From Bacteroidia bacterium (GTDB taxonomy: Bacteria; Bacteroidota; Bacteroidia; SXHM01), in the NCBI GenBank assembly GCA_022072225.1, contig JAJVIC010000006.1:1-64000 (forward strand): a DNA stretch of 64,000 nt, in the 5' to 3' direction. The notes under the pieces are model-generated. The model ran no database searches. It was given only the letters and a program-made list of their open reading frames with translations, and was not told where the DNA came from. Made by a program: the position numbers and the translations under genes. This document shows positions 43,947 to 53,400 of this stretch, piece after piece; position 1 is the stretch's first letter, and each line of letters starts with the position of its first letter.

Positions 43947-46045
43947 ATACTACTAATCAATACGATTATGACCATTTAAGAAACCTTTCTATCGGAACGG
44001 TTGATTATGTTTCCCCTAATGAAATTAAGGTTGTACTTGATACGTCCGCTCCACAAAATACAGCCCTGAATACAGGAACACCCACCCTTTTTCCTCGGAT
44101 CAATGGTTTTGTACTTATTCCAAATGAAGTTGGGGCATTAGTAGGATTGATTAGTTGGATTGGCGTTGAACATAGTCAATATCCCAAAAGAAAAGGATAT
44201 AAAGATTTTGATCTTATCGACTTGCCTTTTCCATTAAGAAAGATGTCTATCACGCCTATGGGAACTCTTAAGCAGACAGGAAAAGTTGAAGATAAGACAT
44301 ATAATTTGGAGCGAGGTGTTTATAGTTTCCCTTCTATTGGAGATACGGTTATTTTACCTACTGATGTTCAGCTAAAATCAATAGTTGAGAACAAAGAAAA
44401 AAATTCAGTTGTAAAAATTGGTGTTGCCCCTATAGCCGGAAATGCCGATGTGAAAATTAATCCCGATAAACTTTTTGGAAGACACGTTGCCATACTAGGA
44501 AATACAGGAAGTGGAAAGTCTTGTAGTGTTGCGGGTGTAATTAGATGGTCACTCGAAGAGGCATCAAAGAGATTACCAGAGGGACAAAAGTTAAACAATA
44601 GATTTATTATTCTCGATCCGAATGGAGAATATACAGATGCCTTTAATGACCTTAACTGTGAACTAAGGAAGTTCAAAGTCGAATTAACTGAAGAAGACAA
44701 GAAAATCTTTAAAGAACTTAAAGTTCCAGCATGGTTATGGAACAGTTATGAATGGAGTTCCTTTTCAAATGCAACAGGCAAAACGCAAAGACCGTTACTA
44801 AAGCAAGCGTTGAGAGAGTTGAAATCTAATGCGATTGATAAAAGTTCAATATCAATTGGTAGGAGCAAAAGATTTCTATTAACCGGAATGTTTTCTATTC
44901 AAACTGATCTTAACAACGGACCTTCTTCATATTCGGAGAAACCAGGAAGAAATGATTTTGGAAATAAACTTTCTTCTTATGTAGAAGGATTAAATTTTTA
45001 TTCAAATCAGTTAGAAGAACCGTATAAAGATGCTCTTCTTCAGGCAGCAAAAACTATTGAAGTAATTCGCGCGCAAAGATATGGCGGCATTTACAACAGT
45101 AATCATTGGTATCAGGGCTTTTTGGTTTCAGAGGTTGAAACTATATTGAACCTCCTTTCTGAGTTACTTAAGAAATTTTATCCTGAGACCTTAGTAAATA
45201 GCAACGAAGATAATCCAATACCATTTGAAGTAGATGAGTTACCAAATTACATTGATGGTTTAGCTGAAAAGGAAGGAAAGCTCCAATATGTTGATTTTTT
45301 AACTATGAGAATTCGAACTATGTTATCCGATAGTCGAATGAAATCTATTATAGCCAAAGACGAAACAGTTACCTTAGAAAGCTGGCTTCAGACCACTGTA
45401 ACCGGTATATCAATAATTGATCTATCATTAGTACCATCAGATATTACTCATCTAATAGTCTCAGTTATTTCAAGAGTTGTTTTTGAAGCATTGCAAAGAT
45501 ATAGACGGTTACACAATGAATTACTACCTACAGTATTGGTAATGGAAGAAGCGCATAATTTTATTAAAAGATATAGCGAAGGTGGAAGTGAAGAAGTTTC
45601 AGCCTCTCAACTATGTACTGAGGCTTTTGAAAAAATTGCGCGAGAAGGAAGAAAATTTGGGTTAAGTCTCACTCTATCTTCACAAAGGCCCTCAGAATTA
45701 TCACCAACTGTTCTTTCACAATGCAATACGTTTTTGCTACATAGAATAGTGAATGATCGTGATCAAGAATTAATAAAACGACTTGTGCCTGATAATATTG
45801 GAGGTCTTTTACAAGAGTTACCAATTTTGCCAACAAGAAAGGCTATTTTATTAGGTTGGGCATCACCTCTCCCTATTCTTGTAGAAATGAATGAACTCAG
45901 ACCTGAACATAGACCCAAATCGGAAGATCCTGATTTTTGGGATGTATGGACAAGGTTTAAACCTCGAGATGTAAACTGGAAACAGATTGCCGATGAATGG
46001 CAAGATGTGAAGACAGATGAAAAACCAACTGCTAAAGAAGCTTAA
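43943..46045 (+). CDS. herA: HerA-family ATPase of the SIR2-HerA system
   Basis: A 700-residue hexameric DNA-pump-type ATPase. An N-terminal HAS barrel (about 10-100: GTVDYVSPNEIKVVLD) is followed by Walker A GNTGSGKS at 186-193, then RFIILDPNGEYTDAF, a helical insertion, a Walker B-type VLVMEEAHNF near residue 534, and LTLSSQRPSELSPTVLSQC with the sensor and arginine region near 575. This is the normal HerA layout. The ATG overlaps the stop of the SIR2 gene (ATGA), which means coupled translation and a fixed ratio. It should assemble the SIR2 effector and may translocate DNA. Confidence 0.9.
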   Translation: MNTTNQYDYDHLRNLSIGTVDYVSPNEIKVVLDTSAPQNTALNTGTPTLFPRINGFVLIPNEVGALVGLISWIGVEHSQYPKRKGYKDFDLIDLPFPLRKMSITPMGTLKQTGKVEDKTYNLERGVYSFPSIGDTVILPTDVQLKSIVENKEKNSVVKIGVAPIAGNADVKINPDKLFGRHVAILGNTGSGKSCSVAGVIRWSLEEASKRLPEGQKLNNRFIILDPNGEYTDAFNDLNCELRKFKVELTEEDKKIFKELKVPAWLWNSYEWSSFSNATGKTQRPLLKQALRELKSNAIDKSSISIGRSKRFLLTGMFSIQTDLNNGPSSYSEKPGRNDFGNKLSSYVEGLNFYSNQLEEPYKDALLQAAKTIEVIRAQRYGGIYNSNHWYQGFLVSEVETILNLLSELLKKFYPETLVNSNEDNPIPFEVDELPNYIDGLAEKEGKLQYVDFLTMRIRTMLSDSRMKSIIAKDETVTLESWLQTTVTGISIIDLSLVPSDITHLIVSVISRVVFEALQRYRRLHNELLPTVLVMEEAHNFIKRYSEGGSEEVSASQLCTEAFEKIAREGRKFGLSLTLSSQRPSELSPTVLSQCNTFLLHRIVNDRDQELIKRLVPDNIGGLLQELPILPTRKAILLGWASPLPILVEMNELRPEHRPKSEDPDFWDVWTRFKPRDVNWKQIADEWQDVKTDEKPTAKEA

Positions 46046-46065
46046 ATAAGAAGCCGAAAAACCCA

Positions 46066-46245
46066 TTTCAAAAAAGCGCCTTCGTATCCGAAGACGAACT
46101 TTTTTGAAAAGCGATTTTCGGCAGAACCTGATGAAAGAGTTTTGAAGAAAATTTTGCAAATTTTTTCAAAACACTTTCGGGTTGTTTAGTGCCTTTCGCT
46201 TCTTTCCAAAAAACGCTGGCTTTCAGCTCAGCATATTTTGGAAAG
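46066..46245. repeat. Three-hairpin noncoding element, copy L
   Basis: Hairpin 1: TTTCAAAAAAG (46066-46076) pairs with CTTTTTTGAAA (46099-46109), with an inner CTTCG-TATC-CGAAG. Hairpin 2: 46139-46172, GTTTTGAA...TTCAAAAC. Hairpin 3: CTTTCCAAAA (46202-46211) with TTTTGGAAAG (46236-46245). The element at 61635-61819, read on the other strand, has the same three hairpins in the same order, with nearly identical sequence around hairpin 2 and different but still paired stems in 1 and 3. No coding frame crosses it. Confidence 0.75.
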
Positions 46246-46309
46246 GAAGCTATGGCACGTGGGGGTGTTTAATTAAGTTCCGTCAAATCTAAGAAACATC
46301 TTTTGCCAG

Positions 46310-46467
46310 CGCTCAAATCTGAGGCTTACCTCTGCCTGAAAAAGGCAGCAGGTGCCACCGCATAGGTAACAGAAGTGTCAAAACGAGTTCTTAGCCTTTC
46401 ACACAGTCTATTCAAGTAAGAACTCTGACAGCCACTTATGTTACCTGCCAACTGTCGGTTTATAGTG
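46310..46467. repeat. Left arm of the HTH inverted duplication (noncoding part)
   Basis: Matches the reverse complement of 47473-47629. The first 50 bases (46310-46359) are almost identical between arms, including a CTGCCT-GAAAA-AGGCAG hairpin at 46332-46348. GAGTTCTTA and TAAGAACTC (46385-46393, 46417-46425) are kept in both. The rest is diverged. It lies 3' of the minus-strand HTH gene. Confidence 0.85.
46364..46446. other. Covarying long stem in the left arm
   Basis: AGGTAACA (46364-46371) pairs with TGTTACCT (46439-46446), then AGTG (46374-46377) with CACT (46433-46436), then GAGTTCTTA with TAAGAACTC, leaving a 23-base loop. The right arm has a different outer stem sequence in the same place that also pairs perfectly, so base pairing has been maintained while the sequence changed. 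Confidence 0.7.
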
Positions 46468-46520
46468 GAAAATGAGTGGGGCTACTCTGGGGGTCTACAA
46501 TGAGCATATCAATTGGACGA

Positions 46521-46973
46521 TCAGAACTTTACAAAGGCATCTTTTATAAACTCAGTGAGTTTCCTTAAGGTTTCTTCTCTGGGAGTTCTTTTGTCCAATT
46601 CAATCACCCTTAAATTGGTTTCATCACATCCAATCCGTTGAGCTAATTGCTCTTGGTTTAGACCTGTAATAAGTCGGGCATATCGTAACTGTTTACCCAA
46701 AGAACCTTCTTTCCAATCAGTAGGAATATAGCCGAGAAAGGATATTATTTTAGCTACATGCCTGGCAGGGGGAAAGTGCCGGTTCAGCTCCCATCCGTTT
46801 ACACTCATTTCATCAACGGAAAGGAGTTTTCCTACCTCTAATTGAGATAGCTTTCTTTCTAGTCTTGTTTTACGTATGTGATCCCCAAGCGTGACTATCT
46901 TTTCTGGATAGTATTGATTTTGAGGAAGTCCTGCGATAAACCTGACTTTCGCAACTATGCAACGCAACCACAT
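46521..46973 (-). CDS. Double-HTH XRE-type protein, left copy
   Basis: A 150-residue protein with two helix-turn-helix domains: residues about 30-80 (LGDHIRKTRLERKLSQLEVG, then SVNGWELNR) and 93-140 (LGKQLRYARLITGLNQEQLA, then NLRVIELDKRTPR). ISFLGYIPTDWKEGSLG joins them. The first domain ends like XRE proteins but with WELN in place of WE-x-G. It is divergent from a clear paralogue at 46976, with more than half of the residues identical. The ATG lies within the central palindrome 46956-46987, so the two genes share or mask each other's promoter and start. It has no signal peptide. It may regulate itself through the palindrome. Confidence 0.85.
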   Translation of the reverse strand: MWLRCIVAKVRFIAGLPQNQYYPEKIVTLGDHIRKTRLERKLSQLEVGKLLSVDEMSVNGWELNRHFPPARHVAKIISFLGYIPTDWKEGSLGKQLRYARLITGLNQEQLAQRIGCDETNLRVIELDKRTPREETLRKLTEFIKDAFVKF

Positions 46974-46987
46974 GGTTGCGTTGCATA
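46956..46987. promoter_or_regulatory. Central 32-base palindrome between the two HTH genes
   Basis: TATGCAACGCAACCA (46956-46970) and TGGTTGCGTTGCATA (46973-46987) are perfect 15-base arms around CA. This is the axis of the 1.3 kb inverted duplication. It includes the proposed start codons of both genes, and is a likely operator or recombination centre. Confidence 0.8.
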
Positions 46988-47413
46988 AGAGTGAAAATCC
47001 GAATGAGACAGGATTTGCCTGTTTCTCAGCACTATCCCAAAGAAGTGAGGACTATAGGAGACCATTTAAGAACTGTTCGATTAGACAGAAAACTTTCACA
47101 ATTAGATGTAGCAAAGATATTATTTGTAACTGAAGATAGTGTAACAGGATGGGAACTGAATAGGTTTACTCCTACTCCGAAATACATAAAAGGCATAGTT
47201 TCTTTTTTGGGCTATGTACCTATAGAATGGAACAAAGGTTCATTGGGCACACGGCTCCATTATGCTCGCCTTATATCAGGTCTGACGTTAGAGCAATTAG
47301 CTAAACATATAGGATGCGATGAAAGTAATTTACGGGTTATAGAATTAGATAAACGTACTCCCAGGAATGGAACTTTAGAAAAGTTATCTGAATTTATTCA
47401 ATCTGTTTTTTAA
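46976..47413 (+). CDS. Double-HTH XRE-type protein, right copy
   Basis: A 145-residue paralogue of the left HTH protein, with the same two HTH domains (IGDHLRTVRLDRKLSQLDVA, SVTGWELNRF; LGTRLHYARLISGLTLEQLA, NLRVIELDKRTPRNG) and the same linker (FLGYVPIEWNKGSLG). The start drawn is a TTG inside the central palindrome; the base change at the centre removes the ATG that the left copy uses. An ATG at 47003 is the alternative. Similarity to the left copy extends right up to the palindrome (LRCI), so the duplication was inverted about this centre. Reading frames are intact in both, so both proteins seem to be under selection. Confidence 0.82.
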   Translation: MRCIRVKIRMRQDLPVSQHYPKEVRTIGDHLRTVRLDRKLSQLDVAKILFVTEDSVTGWELNRFTPTPKYIKGIVSFLGYVPIEWNKGSLGTRLHYARLISGLTLEQLAKHIGCDESNLRVIELDKRTPRNGTLEKLSEFIQSVF

Positions 47414-47472
47414 AAAGGATATAACCTTCGTAATTGATTTGATTATCTTAAAATACCCCAGTTCACATTTTT

Positions 47473-47629
47473 CACTACAAACCGATAGTCAGCAGGCGAA
47501 ATAGGTGGCTGTCAGAGTTCTTAAATGCAAAGATCGTGCGAAGGTTAAGAACTTTTTTTGACACCTATTTCGCCCGTGTGGTTGCACCTGCTGCCTTTTT
47601 CAGGCAGAGGTAAGCCGCAGATTTGAGCG
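47473..47629. repeat. Right arm of the HTH inverted duplication (noncoding part)
   Basis: Reverse complement of the left arm 46310-46467. 47580-47629 is the well conserved end with CTGCCT-TTTTC-AGGCAG. It lies 3' of the plus-strand HTH gene and ends about 25 bases before the stop of the caspase gene. Confidence 0.85.
47495..47574. other. Covarying long stem in the right arm
   Basis: GGCGAAATAGGTG (47495-47507) pairs perfectly over 13 bases with CACCTATTTCGCC (47562-47574), and AGTTCTTAA (47516-47524) with TTAAGAACT (47545-47553). It is the counterpart of 46364-46446. The outer stems differ in sequence from the left arm, but both are paired. Confidence 0.75.
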
Positions 47630-47653
47630 TGGGAAAGAATATCCTATAAAATC

Positions 47654-49573
47654 TTATTTTTTAGAGACACGTATTGTAACTTCTTCTGTTACCCAATCTT
47701 GAATTTTAGACGACATAGGTATTCCTGCTTTGGTCTTATCTTTTTCAAGATGAGTTAAATCAATGCCTGTTGTGGAAGCATATACTTTATATACTTCAAC
47801 TCCTTGATCGCCTTGATCTTCGCTGAGTTTAAGTATAAATTGTTGGCTAACAGTCTGACCTTTATCTATCAATTCACTATTAAGATCAGGTAAATCCGCT
47901 GTATTAAGAATTATTACTTCTCCGTTATCTATTATATTTAATAGGTATATGTAAACAGGTAATGAAGAATTGTTAGTTATTTTTAAAACAATTTGATCCT
48001 CCTCTTGAAAGCTTTTGCTAATTGATGGTAAAAGGGCTTTGCCTCCTTTAGCATCAGCCTTATAAATATCTATATCTATATCTAACTTTGAACTCGAATT
48101 ATGGAGTGCTATTGCACTGTACCACTTAGCCCATTTATTTATTTCTGATTTTAATTCTTCTACTTTGGTAACATCATTAAGAGTAAGTTTGGCTTCTGAT
48201 GTATCCCAGGGCAAAGTCAGCATAATATTTCCATTCTTTTCTTTTAAGACTATGTCAGCCTCATTTATATTTAGGCTAGTAGCTATATAGGGTAATTTAT
48301 TTACTTCCTCTTTTATTTTTCCAAAAGAATTCCAATTACCAGAGTAAAATAGTTTGATCTGTAAATCAGAAAAAACATGACTTATCTCTACTGCTTTTGA
48401 GAATACTTTCGATATATTCCCTTTTAATAATATAGCTTTTGAATAAAAATCTTTCACTTCAACTATCTTAATTGTAGCAACAGATTTTGAAATATCGTCC
48501 AATTTCAGCTCTAAAGGATCATAAATAGCAAACTCAGAATTCTTTGTGATCCCAATAACTCGCCCTCCTTCAATAGTAATAGTATCCTTAGATATTTCTT
48601 TAACTAATAAGTAGGCCTCGGTATGTAAAACTTCATCACCAAAAAAGGCATAATTTTCATTTGCACCATAAATTTCCGGATATTGATTCATCTGATGTTG
48701 AGCCTGCACCCTTTGCCTTACAATCTTCATTATGTTTCCATAAGTTATTTTACCTATTTGCTTATTTAATTCGTTAACCAAATGATATGTTAACGACCCA
48801 AAAGATTTTCCATTGTATTCTGTTTCATATGAATATTGATTTGATTTGCACCCAGCAATAAAGACATATTTACTACCATCATTTCTCATTGACTTAATCA
48901 ATTTGATAGATTTGTCTGGTTTAGGTAAAGCTCTAACCTGATCCTCAATTCTTCTTACAGTTTCAATAGATTTTATAGATCCTCCTGAATGACAAGCATC
49001 GAAAATAAAAGTTACATTTTTCGTTATATCTGCTACGGTTAATAACAATTCGTTAATCTGATCATCGAGTATTCCTTTGAAATCAGATGAAGAGCTAGGA
49101 TTATAATCATATGGCACTAGAAATTCTTCATACTTATCTGCTTCTTTTATTTCTTCTGAATTTAAATTTTTTATCCTACCCCCATGTCCGCTGTAATGAA
49201 AAACTACAATGTCATTAGAATCAATTTGATCAATTAGGTGTGATTTGAATGCAGTTAATATATTTTCTTGTGTAGCCTGCTCACTTTTGATAACTCTAAT
49301 ATTCTCCTCTTTGAAATCAAATTTGGTTTTTAAGAGATTTTTCATCAGATCAACATCGTTCTCACATCCGTTCAAATCTTTAACTAATTCATATGTGTTT
49401 ATTCCAATAAGCAATGCATATTTTGTGACATGATTAACAGAATCCTTGTGATTCTCCATTTCATTTTTATCTCCCGCATTCTTTGGACTCGGAGTTCCGC
49501 TGTTACAGGAAAATGAAATAATCGATGAAATAAAGAGATAAATAATTCGAATTATTTTATGCTTATTAATCAT
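47654..49573 (-). CDS. Caspase-like (peptidase C14) lipoprotein
   Basis: A 639-residue protein. Residues 1-23 form a lipoprotein signal ending in SFSC (Cys23). The caspase-fold domain occupies residues 50-310, with the catalytic dyad His130 (FHYSGHGG) and Cys194 (FDACHSGG) present. It begins YALLIGINTY, as in bacterial metacaspases. The C-terminal half contains a region like DUF4384 (about 520-600: EEDQIVLKITNNSSLPVYIY, then VIILNT). It should be anchored in the envelope, outside the inner membrane. It lies divergent from the lipoprotein at 49626, which could share its control. Activation and substrate are unknown. Confidence 0.85.
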   Translation of the reverse strand: MINKHKIIRIIYLFISSIISFSCNSGTPSPKNAGDKNEMENHKDSVNHVTKYALLIGINTYELVKDLNGCENDVDLMKNLLKTKFDFKEENIRVIKSEQATQENILTAFKSHLIDQIDSNDIVVFHYSGHGGRIKNLNSEEIKEADKYEEFLVPYDYNPSSSSDFKGILDDQINELLLTVADITKNVTFIFDACHSGGSIKSIETVRRIEDQVRALPKPDKSIKLIKSMRNDGSKYVFIAGCKSNQYSYETEYNGKSFGSLTYHLVNELNKQIGKITYGNIMKIVRQRVQAQHQMNQYPEIYGANENYAFFGDEVLHTEAYLLVKEISKDTITIEGGRVIGITKNSEFAIYDPLELKLDDISKSVATIKIVEVKDFYSKAILLKGNISKVFSKAVEISHVFSDLQIKLFYSGNWNSFGKIKEEVNKLPYIATSLNINEADIVLKEKNGNIMLTLPWDTSEAKLTLNDVTKVEELKSEINKWAKWYSAIALHNSSSKLDIDIDIYKADAKGGKALLPSISKSFQEEDQIVLKITNNSSLPVYIYLLNIIDNGEVIILNTADLPDLNSELIDKGQTVSQQFILKLSEDQGDQGVEVYKVYASTTGIDLTHLEKDKTKAGIPMSSKIQDWVTEEVTIRVSKK

Positions 49574-49625
49574 TTTTTATGTTTATTTGCCTGTAATATT
49601 ATAAAAATACCTAAAAACTAAAACC

Positions 49626-50447
49626 ATGAAAAAATTTTTATTATTCTTATTTATATCGTTTTCGATACTAAGTTGTCAAAATGGAGGCACTAAAACTGAA
49701 TTAGAATTTGTGGATGTTGATTCGGAAGAAGCGGATTGGGAAGTTCAAGGAGATGATAGTTTAAAAGCATTAAAAGGGCAAACTTGGAAGATTTGGAGCA
49801 AATCCTTCAAAGAGTGTATGGCAAATCAGTGGATCAATAAACCATATTATTTTGGTCCATCCAATACGATTACTCTTGGTTCAGTCACAACTAAAAATTA
49901 CGATCAATTAGTTATGACATTGGATAAGGTTTTTACTCAGGAAGAAATTAACAAAATGATCCAGCCAGGCACTCCAACTAATTGTGAAATAAAACAAGAA
50001 ATAGAAACTGATTTAGAGGTTTTGTTAGAAGGAGAAGTAGAGAAAACCGTAACAGCTTCGTTGAATGCCGCTCTTCAAAATGCTAAAAAGACAACAACTA
50101 CAATAGATGGCTATCAGGTAGATAATTTGGTAATTGGAGAACTAAAATCTCAACTTTCGAATGCAACAGGTAAAAAGAAGGAGTTCCTTGATTATTTGCA
50201 TAACGACAAGTATGTTCTTTTAAATAAAATTATAAAGGTAAGTGGATTTACTACTGAAATTGAGTTAAACAACAATATTAGCGCTGAATTAGAAGCTGAG
50301 TTAGCAAATCAGCCTCAGTTATCCATTGGAAATGCTGGATTGAAAGTGAAATTTTCTAAAAAGAATAATACAACAATAAGTGTAAAATCTTTAGGAGAAT
50401 TTGTTGTATTTGGTAAATTTATTCGTACGAAAAAAATTGACGTTTAA
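49626..50447 (+). CDS. Lipoprotein between the two caspase genes
   Basis: A 273-residue lipoprotein: signal ending SILSC with Cys17 as lipid anchor. The mature part has an acidic, disordered start, then a helical and beta mix. It includes AALQNAKKTTTTIDGYQVDNLVIGEL and a C-terminal VKSLGEFVVFGKFIRTKK. I do not recognise it. Its 3' end overlaps that of the WD40-caspase gene by 4 bases (convergent), and its 5' end is divergent from the lipoprotein-caspase gene. Sharing a locus and an envelope location with two caspase-like proteases makes it a candidate substrate or pore, but this is context only. Confidence 0.65.
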   Translation: MKKFLLFLFISFSILSCQNGGTKTELEFVDVDSEEADWEVQGDDSLKALKGQTWKIWSKSFKECMANQWINKPYYFGPSNTITLGSVTTKNYDQLVMTLDKVFTQEEINKMIQPGTPTNCEIKQEIETDLEVLLEGEVEKTVTASLNAALQNAKKTTTTIDGYQVDNLVIGELKSQLSNATGKKKEFLDYLHNDKYVLLNKIIKVSGFTTEIELNNNISAELEAELANQPQLSIGNAGLKVKFSKKNNTTISVKSLGEFVVFGKFIRTKKIDV

Positions 50448-53400
50448 TCTGAATTCCACTCTTTAATTGATAAAGATGAATTATAGCTTCCTCTATTAAA
50501 ATAAACTTTGGGAGTTTGGATATGAATATCCGAAGAAACTGGGATTCCTTGTTTCGTTTTGATTTTCTTTTCTGCTGCTTTTTTATATTCAATTGGGACA
50601 TTAGAAGCAGAATAGTTTAACCATTCAACTATATTTATCTGTTTATCTTTGGGTGCACAATCAGCCTCTAAACTTAATAATCCTTTATTTATCATAGTAT
50701 AAGTCAATAAACCGTGACCTAAGCTTTCTACCTCTAATGCAGATTGCAAACTTTGAGAAGCTGCTATGATATACATACCTTTTTCATAAGCTAATTGAGC
50801 TAATCCTGTTGAATTAAATGGACCATTCCTGATATCATCTTTTGTAATAGCTTGCCCTGATTGACAAGCATCTATTACAAATACTAATTCTTTACAATGA
50901 ATAGTTTTTAAAAGCTCCGCTAAATCATAATCAGATATTCCATTAACTAAACTATCGTTTATAGTTTTTGCATTATGAGGAATTAAATAGAACTTATTTT
51001 TGGTAGCGTATCCATGACCAGAATAATACAGTATCAGAATATCTTCGGGAAATATTGCCTGGATATTTAATTTTTTTCCAATAGAATTACTCTCACCATT
51101 CAATGCCTTTATTACATCGCAAATATTATTTCTAGTTGCATCAGACCCATATAAATTATATTGATAAGATTTCTCATAAACCTTAGTAGGATGTTTCAAA
51201 CCAACAGTCAACTCAGAAAGAGACTTCTCTAATTCTTGAGAAAAAATAGATGCATCAGCTTCTGCATATTTAAGGTTTAATAAGGTGTCTTCATATTGAT
51301 TAATACCAATACTTAAAATGTAGATGTTTCCTTTTCGTCTAAATCCATAACTACCCGAAATCTCAACACTGACTGTTTTAGATTTAATATTGTTATCATT
51401 AAAAACATATGCGGAAATAGAATTTCTATCATATACTTGTTTAATAGGTAAATTTATCTCATACCTATTATCACGGCTATTTATCTTAAGTTCTCCAGCA
51501 ATATGATTTACAAGAATGCCATTATGAAAAATTTTTAAGTCCCTAATTCCAGACCCTTCATCCTTTACTATAAATTTAAACATTTGAACTCTTTTTGAAG
51601 TGTCTAATTCACCCTCCACTATCTCTACAATAGGGAGCTTAGAATTAGCATACTGACTAATATCTGCGTTATATCTCTTGTCCTTCCTATCTGCAAGAAT
51701 TTTAGCTATGTTTTTTTCTTCTTTAAGGATATCATGAATGATATCTGGTTGGTAAAAAATGTTAAAAAATTGCTCTGGTTGGAACAAAGCAAATGGATTA
51801 GATGAAAATGACATCGGTGCCAAATTCCAAGCACTTCCACTGCCGTCAAAGAATCCTTCAGGTGTAAATGCTAACCAGCTCATCGAATTCATAAATGAGA
51901 TTGTTAAAAGTTCTTTTTCGTCATTTAAATTAAATAGTTTAAAACTACCATTCTCACTGCTAACTATTAATAAATTATCGCTTTCATTGAATTCAATAGA
52001 ATTAATTGAATTGCCGATATCCCATTTATTAATTAGCTTATCACTTTTCAAATCCCATGCAAACAAAAAGCCATTATTTGAGCCATATGCAAGAATATTA
52101 GAATTATTAGAAAATCTTAGCTTGCTTTCAAAAAGATGCCGATCATTAAAATCAAAATCCTTAATTTCAATTGGACCATTTTCTCTCAGAGAATACAAAC
52201 TTGCCTTTCCCATTGAATTCACAAAGGCTAATTGATTATCATTTGAAATTGTTAAATTAGTTGCAGTATAATCTGTATCGATATTGTATAATTTTTTTTG
52301 AAGTTGATCATATACTTTTATTTTGTGGCTAAATACTCCTGTAAAAGCAATGAATCTATCATCTGAAGAAAATGCTACTTGATCCATTGGATTCGTTAAA
52401 TTTAAATTTTGACCTGTTGATTCGTGATCCCATTCTCCTATTATCGTATCAGTTTTTGAGAATGGATATTTCGAAACTAGAATTTGTCCATCGTGATTTC
52501 CATATACTGCCATTTTCCCGCTTGGAGAGAGATAACTAGACGCGAGGGAAACATCTTTAGGTGAAATATTTTTGCCCATTGATGTGGAAAATGTGGTATT
52601 AGAGTCTCGTTCAGCTAAATCCCAAAGCATAACTTCTCCTTTTATATTTTTAGTTAATGCTGATGTATAGTACGAATCATAAGAAATATCTGAAACATCG
52701 TCATAACGTAATTCTGTATCATATGTCAAATTTTCAATATTCCAATAATGTAATTCATTTTTCATAGCTATAAGGAAGGTATTTTTCTTCTCATTAAACT
52801 TCACATCTGTAATTGGATCAAAGGGCTTCCCGGTTTGAAGCACGTATTTATATCTAACTAAATCATATACGTTAATTGAATTATACCAGCTAGGATATAT
52901 TACAATTGAATCATTTGCTAAATGAATTGCTGGACCAAAAATATTAAACTGATCTTCATCAATATTTGATTCATAACGTAATCTATTTTGAAGAGTAAAA
53001 TCCCAAACTTCAAGAAATGGCGATTCAATTTCTTGATCTTCATTTTTTTCGGGAACTCGTTGACCATATAACAATAAATTATTACTATTTATGAATGATA
53101 CATGAGTATATTTTCCATTTCTTTCACTTTTGGTGTGGATGATTTTATTTGATTTTAAATCCCAAATATTAATATCAAAGTCTCTATCAATAGATGCCAT
53201 ATATTCTCCAGTTGCATTAAAAGACAGAGACATTGAGTGATATGTCGCATCATGCAAAATATTTAACAATGAGCCTGATTGAGTATCAAAAATTAAGATA
53301 ACTGGCTCTAGATTAAATTTCCCATTAGACCTATCTTCGAAGGTGCCATTAACAGCAACTTTTTTTCCATCAACTGTAAATTCTACTCCTCCATCATCTA

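Noticed and set aside
46066-47629. Integron attC sites or a CRISPR array
   Set aside because: No R/L box pairs of attC type, no integrase of the integron class in the window, and no short direct repeats with spacers. The repeats are inverted and contain several stems.
49626-50447. Possible bacterial gasdermin next to the caspases
   Set aside because: It carries a lipoprotein signal with a lipobox Cys, while bacterial gasdermins are cytoplasmic and lack this; no gasdermin-like N-terminal pattern was seen.
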